Shown: in pieces, positions 43,808 through 49,690 of the stretch
Layout of the letters: each line of letters opens with the position of its first letter
Position numbering within the stretch: position 1 is the first letter of the stretch
DNA from: Iningainema tapete BLCC-T55
Lineage (GTDB): Bacteria > Cyanobacteriota > Cyanobacteriia > Cyanobacteriales > Nostocaceae
Assembly: GCF_014698965.1 (NCBI RefSeq)
Contig: NZ_JACXAE010000125.1
Location: 1 to 49,690, forward strand
Length of the DNA stretch: 49,690 nt
Reading direction: 5' to 3'
Notes under the pieces: model-generated
What the model was told of the DNA's origin: nothing
What the model saw: only the letters and a program-made list of their open reading frames with translations
The model's database searches: none
Made by a program: the position numbers and the translations under genes

Positions 43808-45127
43808 TTAGTCTTGAGAAACTGCAGTATTACAAAATGTTCCAACAGAAGGAGAAAATAATACTTTGCAAATTCCTGTAGTACCGTTACGATTTTTTGC
43901 TACATTAATTTCCATAACTCCTTTATCTTGTGTGTCGGGATTATAATATTCATCTCGATAAAGAAGTAACCCTATATCCATATCTTGTTCTATATCTCCT
44001 GAGTCTTTAATATCAGCCATTGAAGGACGTTTATTTGTTTGGTTTTCAACACCTCTATTAATTTGCGCTAACGCAATAAATGGGACCTCAAATTCTTTAG
44101 CAATGTCTTTAAATGCACCAGAAAATTTACCAATAGCTTGCGCTCGATTCCCAGCTGCTCTATCACCTAACTTTTGAATATAGTCCATGACTACTAAACC
44201 TAAATTACCTCGGGATGACTTAACTTTTCGCAGTACAGAAGATATACGTCCAGGATTTTGAATACTAGCAGGTGTATCATCAATAATAATAGTTAATTTG
44301 TTTAAAGTAACCAAAGCTTGTTTTAAGTTTTCTATTTCGTCTCGATATATTTGATGGCTCATTAGCCTACTAGAATCAATACCCGAATGCATTGCTAAAA
44401 ATCTTTTAGTTAATTGTGATTTCGACATTTCGGCAGAGAAGAAAATAACAGGTAGTTGTTGCTGCATAGCAATATAATTTGCCAAGTGACAGCCAAGCCA
44501 AGTTTTCCCCATTGATGCTCTAGCTGCAATTACAATTAAATCCTGCTTATTTAATCCTCCTATCAATGCGTCTAAATCAGTTAAACCAGTAGAAAATCCA
44601 GGAGTATATCCTTGTTTTAACTCTTGAAATACTTCATGAAGGCAAACACTTATTACTTGTGGTTTAAATTTGTCGGCGGCTCTTGCTGTTAAATTAAAAA
44701 TCTTGCTCTCTGATTGTTCTAATACGAATTGTATTTCTTTTGTTGCATCATATCCCAACTCAATAATTTCGTTGCCAGCACTAATTAGCTGGCGACGTTG
44801 GTATTTATCTAAAACTAAAAGTGCTAGAAGGTCTATATTTACTGCCGATACTGTTTTATCCACTAACTTAGCTAGCTGACTTCTGCCACCAACTTTAGTT
44901 AACAATTTCTGGTCAGATAGCCAGCTAGTTACTGTTAATAAATCTGTTGGTAACGAGTGACGGTACAACTCTAATATTGCTGTATAAATTTGTTTGTAAG
45001 CAGAAAAGTAGAATGCTTCTGGTGTCAAAATATCAGCTATTCTGCTTATAGCATCTGGGTCTAACAAGCAACCACCAAGTATACTTTCTTCTGCTTCTAT
45101 GTTTTGTGGAGGGATTTTATCAGTCAT
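43808..45127 (-). CDS. dnaB: Replicative DNA helicase, DnaB family (439 aa)
   Basis: Unwinds DNA at replication forks as a hexamer. The N-terminal helical domain (EAEESILGGCLLDPDAISRI, residues 11-30) is present, then the RecA-like domain with Walker A ARASMGKT (202-209), Walker B LVVMDYIQKL (about 293-302) and the DnaB arginine region ADIKDSGDIEQDMDIG. Length is normal and there is no intein. It starts inside the end of the TnpC-like gene (ATGACTGA, 8-bp overlap), which places it in the recombinase operon. It is not near other replication genes. It is likely a second, element-encoded DnaB beside the host's own. Confidence 0.92.
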   Translation of the reverse strand: MTDKIPPQNIEAEESILGGCLLDPDAISRIADILTPEAFYFSAYKQIYTAILELYRHSLPTDLLTVTSWLSDQKLLTKVGGRSQLAKLVDKTVSAVNIDLLALLVLDKYQRRQLISAGNEIIELGYDATKEIQFVLEQSESKIFNLTARAADKFKPQVISVCLHEVFQELKQGYTPGFSTGLTDLDALIGGLNKQDLIVIAARASMGKTWLGCHLANYIAMQQQLPVIFFSAEMSKSQLTKRFLAMHSGIDSSRLMSHQIYRDEIENLKQALVTLNKLTIIIDDTPASIQNPGRISSVLRKVKSSRGNLGLVVMDYIQKLGDRAAGNRAQAIGKFSGAFKDIAKEFEVPFIALAQINRGVENQTNKRPSMADIKDSGDIEQDMDIGLLLYRDEYYNPDTQDKGVMEINVAKNRNGTTGICKVLFSPSVGTFCNTAVSQD

Positions 45128-45977
45128 CTAATTTAGCGTCAAATATAGTGCTAAGATTCGCCAGTTCTTCTAAAGATGCTAAATCTCTATCACATAGTGT
45201 GGGTGATGAAAATATTTTTAGTTCGGGTGATGATTTTTCAGGTTTAAAGCTTTGTTGTAAGTTATCAGGTTTCTTCCAACAACCTTTTATTGCACGAGCT
45301 AACCACCCACCAGGATTATCAATATTTGTTCGCTCTTGTTCATATTTATAATATTCAATAGCTGCTAAAACATCTGATTCTGTTGCTGCTTTAATTATTA
45401 AGGTTAAATTGTCATTAAGTTGTATTCCCAGTTTATCTAGTTCATCTAATATACGGTCACTGACAATAGGTGATTTTTTAGTTAGGGGAATAACTTTATT
45501 ATCAGTTGTTTGTTGACTAGCTGATTTTAAACGATTTTCTAAGGTTTCTATAATTTCTTTTTGACGTTCAACTTGCTCAATTAAAGAATGAACTCTATAA
45601 ACTTGCCCTGCTAATGCTTCATTTTTACGTCTAAGCTCGCTCAAATCCGCTTCTAATTCATGGATGCGTTTTTTCAGACGTTCCACTACTTGAGAGTGAG
45701 CGAGCGCTGTCACAGACGGTTGTACCACTGATGCGGAAGGCATTGATGATTGTTGGTTACGCAATTGTACAATATGTGCTTTTAGTTCCGGATATTTGTA
45801 CAAATACGGAACACTAACATTCGCTTCTTTGGCAATAGTTTGAAAGTTAATTTTTGCCCCGATTTTTTGTAGACGCTCAATGGCGAGATGAACTTTCTCA
45901 CTTGTCTGTTGTTTTCTTGTCGCTTGGGTGTCTATAAGGGTTTTAATCCGAGCTTCTTTCCGTTCGGAATTACTCAT
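45120..45977 (-). CDS. TnpC-like HTH/coiled-coil protein (285 aa)
   Basis: Third copy of the C family: an HTH with IAKEANVSVPYLYKY (about residues 44-58), a coiled coil (about 95-155), then a globular C-terminal part (LDELDKLGIQLNDNLTLII). It overlaps the upstream recombinase by four bases and DnaB by eight. The end lacks the GEW-PFE motif seen in the other two C proteins and instead ends LSTIFDAKLDD. Confidence 0.8.
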   Translation of the reverse strand: MSNSERKEARIKTLIDTQATRKQQTSEKVHLAIERLQKIGAKINFQTIAKEANVSVPYLYKYPELKAHIVQLRNQQSSMPSASVVQPSVTALAHSQVVERLKKRIHELEADLSELRRKNEALAGQVYRVHSLIEQVERQKEIIETLENRLKSASQQTTDNKVIPLTKKSPIVSDRILDELDKLGIQLNDNLTLIIKAATESDVLAAIEYYKYEQERTNIDNPGGWLARAIKGCWKKPDNLQQSFKPEKSSPELKIFSSPTLCDRDLASLEELANLSTIFDAKLDD

Positions 45978-47752
45978 TCTCCACCTCCAGTTAAACTAGC
46001 AATAATTTTATCTAATTGGTCAGCTTGTCGTGAAAATTGTTCAACTAATACATCATGTCCGTTAACTCTAGCTCTTGATTCTTTTGCTCTTAGCTCATCC
46101 CGATTTTTAATGTAAAGAGGTAATTTTTCAGGTATGGCAGCAAAACAACCGCAAGTTAGGCAAGCACGAAACTTATTACAATCTTCATCTAGTGGAAGTC
46201 CACAATAACCGTAGATTGGAGTATTTATATGGTCGCTGGGAATATTTAATTCATGAGCGCGAGGATTTTGCCAAAAAGATTTGGGCATTGATTCATAATG
46301 TAAAGGCTTACCATCTATATTCAAAAGTGCTTTTTGAATATGTCCTGCCTCTTTTCCTATTAGTTCGCAACTAACTTTTGTATAATGGAGGCTCGTTGTT
46401 GATAACAGTTTATGTCCCGCCCACGCACTCACAACAGCGAGGTCATGTCCTTGTTCAAAAAGTTGAGTTAAACGAGTTGGTCTAATTAAACGAGGACTAA
46501 AGGTTGCTAGCTCTCCATTTAAATCCCGAATATTTTCCACTTTAATAAGACAGCGAATAGCTATTTGAAGTGGAGAATCTACTACAGGAATTACCTTTTT
46601 AACTGGTTTTATATTCGGTTGGGTAAGGTCGGTTCTAGAAATACCTTGATAATGGCAGAATAAGTAATTCCAATCCTCCCCCCATAAACTATTAATATAC
46701 TCTTGCTGCTCTTGTATAACTTTAGCAATTATCCTTGTAATCGGAACTTCATGCTGGTCTTTCCCTTTTTTGCGATTCCAGATAATTTTCCAATTAGCTC
46801 CTGACTGCACTAAACAATCTTTTTTCAATAAGGCTAGTTCGGATGAACGCATTGCTGTAAAAAAGGCAATAATCCACATTCGGGCGATCGGGTCAGGTAA
46901 TAAATGTAATTTCTTCTCTATTTGCTCGCGAACTATGTCAATTAGGGGGTCTGGATTCCGTAATTTTACTTTTGGATAGTCATCATCACGGACAAGATCT
47001 TGGTCAATATTGAACCAATGAAGAAGTTGTCCTATAGTAAAAAAATCTCTCAAAGTCCATAATCTTGACTTGACCGCATCCTCAGTTGATTGGTGACTAA
47101 TAAAATCAAGAATAACACTACGATTTATTTGGTTTATGCTACTAATATCCATTTCCACAAGGTAGCGAGATAAAAAACGAAAACTTGTCATGTGTTGGTC
47201 AATCGTGTTCAACGGCGTATCAAGCTTACACAAATGATGAATATACCGCTTAACTAAAGATTTAAACCATTGTGACTTAATCGATTGAAAGTAAATAATA
47301 TATTTATAATTTTGCTCATCAATTAAAGAATGAATTGCCCTCAAATCCCAAATATCATCTTCAAATGTAAATCTTTTAACACTCATCTTTTGCTGACTAT
47401 ATCTACTGACAATTATCCGCGATAGATTAATAGAATCTAAAGTAGTTTTTTGGCAATTTTTGCAGAAGAAATGTTTCTTACCTAGTCTGCTCCTATCAAA
47501 AACAATATGTTGTACACCGCATTCAGGACAAATAAAATCATCAACTCTTTGTCCATGAAACCAAGTTGTATTAGTATCTAAGTCAATATATGGTTGGCAT
47601 TTTTTCACTTGACACAAGTTATTAGTTTTTCTTAAGCAACTACCACATCTAAATATTATAGTCTTTGCTCTCGCATACAAATTTAACCATCCTAACTCAC
47701 ATTTAGGACAAATAAATTCATTATTGTAATCTTGACTCCAATCAATTTCCAT
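45974..47752 (-). CDS. Second B-type tyrosine recombinase with zinc ribbons (592 aa)
   Basis: Two CxxC...CxxC zinc ribbons occupy the N-terminus (Cys 15/18 with 36/39, and 75/78 with 97/100). A core-binding region and a recombinase catalytic domain follow. Visible residues are R in TAMRSSELALL, K in RKKGKDQHEVPI, H in WAGHKLLSTT and Y in LHYTKV. The box usually HxxR reads SPRLIRPTR, with Arg where the first His should be. A Cys-rich tail (GLPLDEDCNKFRACLTCGCF) matches B-type recombinases. It overlaps the upstream recombinase by 11 bp. The extra recombinase makes this module four-part rather than three-part. It may be catalytically impaired and act as a partner. Confidence 0.82.
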   Translation of the reverse strand: MEIDWSQDYNNEFICPKCELGWLNLYARAKTIIFRCGSCLRKTNNLCQVKKCQPYIDLDTNTTWFHGQRVDDFICPECGVQHIVFDRSRLGKKHFFCKNCQKTTLDSINLSRIIVSRYSQQKMSVKRFTFEDDIWDLRAIHSLIDEQNYKYIIYFQSIKSQWFKSLVKRYIHHLCKLDTPLNTIDQHMTSFRFLSRYLVEMDISSINQINRSVILDFISHQSTEDAVKSRLWTLRDFFTIGQLLHWFNIDQDLVRDDDYPKVKLRNPDPLIDIVREQIEKKLHLLPDPIARMWIIAFFTAMRSSELALLKKDCLVQSGANWKIIWNRKKGKDQHEVPITRIIAKVIQEQQEYINSLWGEDWNYLFCHYQGISRTDLTQPNIKPVKKVIPVVDSPLQIAIRCLIKVENIRDLNGELATFSPRLIRPTRLTQLFEQGHDLAVVSAWAGHKLLSTTSLHYTKVSCELIGKEAGHIQKALLNIDGKPLHYESMPKSFWQNPRAHELNIPSDHINTPIYGYCGLPLDEDCNKFRACLTCGCFAAIPEKLPLYIKNRDELRAKESRARVNGHDVLVEQFSRQADQLDKIIASLTGGGE

Positions 47753-49232
47753 GATTACTATCCTCTAACCCTTTTATGCAATTTTGGAGATTTTTCCGGT
47801 CGCAGGACAAACCTTGCTGTTGCCTAATCATTCCTAATTCTTGAGCAATTTTTAATTCTTCTTCGACTCGCTGCAAATCTTCTTTTAGATAAGGTAAATC
47901 ATCATTTGTAACACGCCAATGCTCGCATTTTCCACAAGCATTAATAGTTTGGCATGGTGATTTAATATTTGGACGATGGCATTCTCCATACTGAGTAGTA
48001 ATTTGATGCATCTTGCGTCGCATCAATTCAGTTATCGGATTACTAGGTTGAACGGTGGCAACTACCTTACCAGTTATATCTACATACTTATGAACCTTAA
48101 TTAGTTCTGAGTATTCTTCTGATATTACTTGCTTTAGAAGATGTTTGTAATAACGTTGCATATCTGGAGAGCGATGTCTTAAATATTTTTGAATAATTAA
48201 ATCTCGAATACCAGCATTAGTAAGAACAGTTGCTAAAGTCCTTCTAAATTGGTGTGATGTAAAGTGCCAAAGTTTACCTGATTTGTCACAAATATTAGCT
48301 TTGATGGCTAAGATATTAAGCCATCTGTTAAAAGTTACTGTTTTCATAACTTTTGGGACTGGTTGTCTAAATTCCCATCCCTCATCTTTTTTAATTACTT
48401 TACTAACGTTACTACAGAATAAAGATTTATAACTCTCACCAAATAATTGTTTTATATAGTTTTGTTGTTCTTGAATTACCATTACTAATTCCAATGCTTC
48501 TATTGGTAATTCGTCTGATATTTGATATTTTTCAGTTTCTTTAAGTCTTAACCGCCATTGCTCGTTTCTGTTTCTAAGACAGTCAATTGGTAAATTAAGT
48601 AACTCCCCAATTCTCAAACCTGTTGCTCTAATCACTAATACCATTCTTTGCAACTGTTCGGGTAAAAGATGTAGATTTTCTTGAAGTTGATTCCAAACCT
48701 CTTCAGGAATATAATCAATCTGATCAAGTTTTGGTTTACTGACGACATACCTTCCTTTAAACCAATAAGTATTAACATTAAGCCATCCTTCAAACCGACA
48801 AGTATTAAAAAAACTACTAAGATAGATGTAGTGAATAGTGATTGTACGTTCTGATAACTTTTGACGAAGAGAACGCAAGTAATAATCAAAATCTTCAAAT
48901 ACTTGATTGTTAATACTTTCCGGATTATCAATGCTCGCTTCTTTTAAAAATAAACAGAATACTCTAATTGTAGATAAATGTCTAGTAAGAGTTGTACTTT
49001 TAAGTAACTTATGCTTGATTAAAATATAAAGTTTCGCTAGCAATTTTAGCCATTCTTGATCTAAAGGTTCAAAATTTAAAATCAATTCACTTTGATGTAA
49101 GGGAACTTCTAACCCTAAATCGCTTTTCATATCCCAAACATCTTTTGCAATAAGTGGATTCTGTAAAAGTGCTTGTGCTGCTTGGTTATACAATAGGCTT
49201 TGATAATTTGATGACAAATTGAATTCACTCAT
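47742..49232 (-). CDS. Tyrosine recombinase, TnpB-like (496 aa)
   Basis: Closest in the window to the 482-aa B protein of module 1 (both with LPE.V.RMVLVI, GLR-GELL-LP-DCL). Catalytic residues: R in ATGLRIGELL, H and R in TSHQFRRTLA, H in YLRHRSPDM and Y in RYYKHL. The usual glycine before the second His is Arg here. Cys-rich tail YGECHRPNIK, CQTINACGKCEHW. The ATG at 49232 overlaps the end of the A gene by eight bases; a longer start would add 30 residues without support. AT-rich like the other modules. Confidence 0.87.
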   Translation of the reverse strand: MSEFNLSSNYQSLLYNQAAQALLQNPLIAKDVWDMKSDLGLEVPLHQSELILNFEPLDQEWLKLLAKLYILIKHKLLKSTTLTRHLSTIRVFCLFLKEASIDNPESINNQVFEDFDYYLRSLRQKLSERTITIHYIYLSSFFNTCRFEGWLNVNTYWFKGRYVVSKPKLDQIDYIPEEVWNQLQENLHLLPEQLQRMVLVIRATGLRIGELLNLPIDCLRNRNEQWRLRLKETEKYQISDELPIEALELVMVIQEQQNYIKQLFGESYKSLFCSNVSKVIKKDEGWEFRQPVPKVMKTVTFNRWLNILAIKANICDKSGKLWHFTSHQFRRTLATVLTNAGIRDLIIQKYLRHRSPDMQRYYKHLLKQVISEEYSELIKVHKYVDITGKVVATVQPSNPITELMRRKMHQITTQYGECHRPNIKSPCQTINACGKCEHWRVTNDDLPYLKEDLQRVEEELKIAQELGMIRQQQGLSCDRKNLQNCIKGLEDSNHGN

Positions 49233-49689
49233 TATCTTCTTCCTCTTGATTAACGACTTCTGATAAGTCAGCTTCACTAATAATATGACTATAAATATCC
49301 AAAGTTGTTTGAACTGATGCATGTCCCAACAAATTTTTTACCCTATCTATTGGATACTTAGCTCTTAAAAGACGAGACGCATAAGTATGACGAAATAGGT
49401 GTGGATAAACTTTAATTCCTGTTTTTTCGGTTAATCTACTGAACATTGTATTTAGAACTTTAGGATTCATTGACGCACCTATGTTTCCCTCCCAAATATT
49501 CACAAATACATAATCTGATTCAACTTCTGGATATTCATAAATTAAGTAATCGTTATACAATCGCAATAGTTCGTTCGGTACAGGAATAACTCTTTCTTCA
49601 CCCTTTGCTCTTGCACCATTAGGATTGTTTAGCCTTTTGATAACTCGAATAAAATTCTTGTCAAAATCTCCTATGTCTTCATGACATAA
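49225..49689 (-). CDS. Tyrosine recombinase, TnpA-like, 5' end outside window
   Basis: The catalytic C-terminal half, with frame open to the window edge, where it reads L-C-H-E-D-I-G. Motifs are RAKGEERVIPVP (region with the catalytic Lys), HLFRHTYASRL (HxxR), LLGHASVQTT (His) and DIYSHI (Tyr). Homologous to the cut-off recombinase at the left edge. First gene of the four-recombinase/DnaB operon. Confidence 0.85.
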   Translation of the reverse strand, partial: LCHEDIGDFDKNFIRVIKRLNNPNGARAKGEERVIPVPNELLRLYNDYLIYEYPEVESDYVFVNIWEGNIGASMNPKVLNTMFSRLTEKTGIKVYPHLFRHTYASRLLRAKYPIDRVKNLLGHASVQTTLDIYSHIISEADLSEVVNQEEEDNE

Positions 49690-49690
49690 A

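Larger units (their letters stand above)
43578..45977 (-). other. Recombinase-linked helicase block of module 3
   Basis: The last three genes of the right-hand recombinase operon (C protein, DnaB helicase, small protein) share one strand with overlaps or short gaps. DnaB is not part of known Tn554 modules, so this block is marked as a candidate added function. AT-rich, no HIP1 octamer seen. Confidence 0.5.
45974..49690 (-). mobile_element. Recombinase part of module 3, outer end beyond window
   Basis: Minus-strand recombinase genes A(cut off), B and B' overlap one another and run into the C protein and DnaB. This operon points into the window, opposite to module 1 at the left edge. Both edge A genes are cut at the same homologous spot (L-R/C-H-E-D). 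Confidence 0.6.

Noticed and set aside
1-49690. Window as a closed circle, because both ends cut a tnpA gene at the same motif
   Set aside because: The two ends are on opposite strands and the sequences differ (LRHEDMV versus LCHEDIG), so they are separate homologous genes.
1-49690. tRNA, rRNA or CRISPR features
   Set aside because: I saw no cloverleaf with a TTC-consensus arm, no rRNA core sequence and no regular short repeat array.

Overview
The window comes from a filamentous, probably heterocyst-forming cyanobacterium (Nostocales-like). The evidence is the scattered HIP1 octamer GCGATCGC in the backbone genes, Nostoc-style dispersed hairpin repeats, a giant RTX/FG-GAP secreted protein, a Ycf46-like AAA+ ATPase and a cyanobacterial-style conjugative type IV secretion system (T4SS). 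It reads as accessory DNA: a plasmid, or an integrative conjugative element that has been rebuilt many times.

Layout. (1) 1-2.9 kb: the 3' part of a Tn554-type recombinase operon on the plus strand (cut-off tyrosine recombinase A, recombinase B, HTH/coiled-coil protein C). (2) 2.9-4.7 kb: small hypothetical genes, several overlapping by ATGA, beside debris at the recombinase module edge. (3) 4.8-8.0 kb: a PD-(D/E)XK-like nuclease divergent from a Ycf46-like AAA+ ATPase, then a DUF192 protein. (4) 8.3-21.4 kb: a long conjugation operon with VirB2-, VirB3-, VirB4-, VirB5-, VirB6-, VirB8-, VirB10- and VirB9-like proteins, an unknown 471-aa protein and a VirD4/TraD coupling protein. (5) 21.5-26.1 kb: a zeta-toxin/KfrB-like fusion with a candidate antitoxin, a large unknown 820-aa protein and a second DUF192 paralogue. 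(6) 26.2-26.6 kb: a gene graveyard with relics of a glycosyltransferase and a ParA ATPase. (7) 26.6-33.7 kb, minus strand: an RTX/Calx-beta/FG-GAP protein with an HEYGH metallopeptidase motif, frameshifted near its C-terminus. (8) 34.4-40.4 kb: a second, decayed traD-like gene on the minus strand, split by a complete 4.7-kb Tn554-type element (A-B-C) on the plus strand. (9) 40.4-43.3 kb: an XRE regulator, a second PD-(D/E)XK-like protein, small genes and a DUF3560 protein. (10) 43.6-49.7 kb, minus strand: a third recombinase operon with an unusual order, A(cut off)-B-B'-C-DnaB helicase-small protein.

How it fits together. The T4SS, coupling protein, toxin module and perhaps the AAA+ ATPase form a transfer and maintenance package. 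The ATPase and the T4SS operon share an upstream sequence element, which suggests co-regulation. No relaxase is recognisable, so the transfer system is incomplete inside the window. Three recombinase operons of one superfamily sit here, one at each window edge pointing inward and one interrupting traD. The most unusual unit is the right-hand operon, where a second B-type recombinase with N-terminal zinc ribbons and a replicative DnaB helicase gene are overlapped into the recombinase transcription unit.
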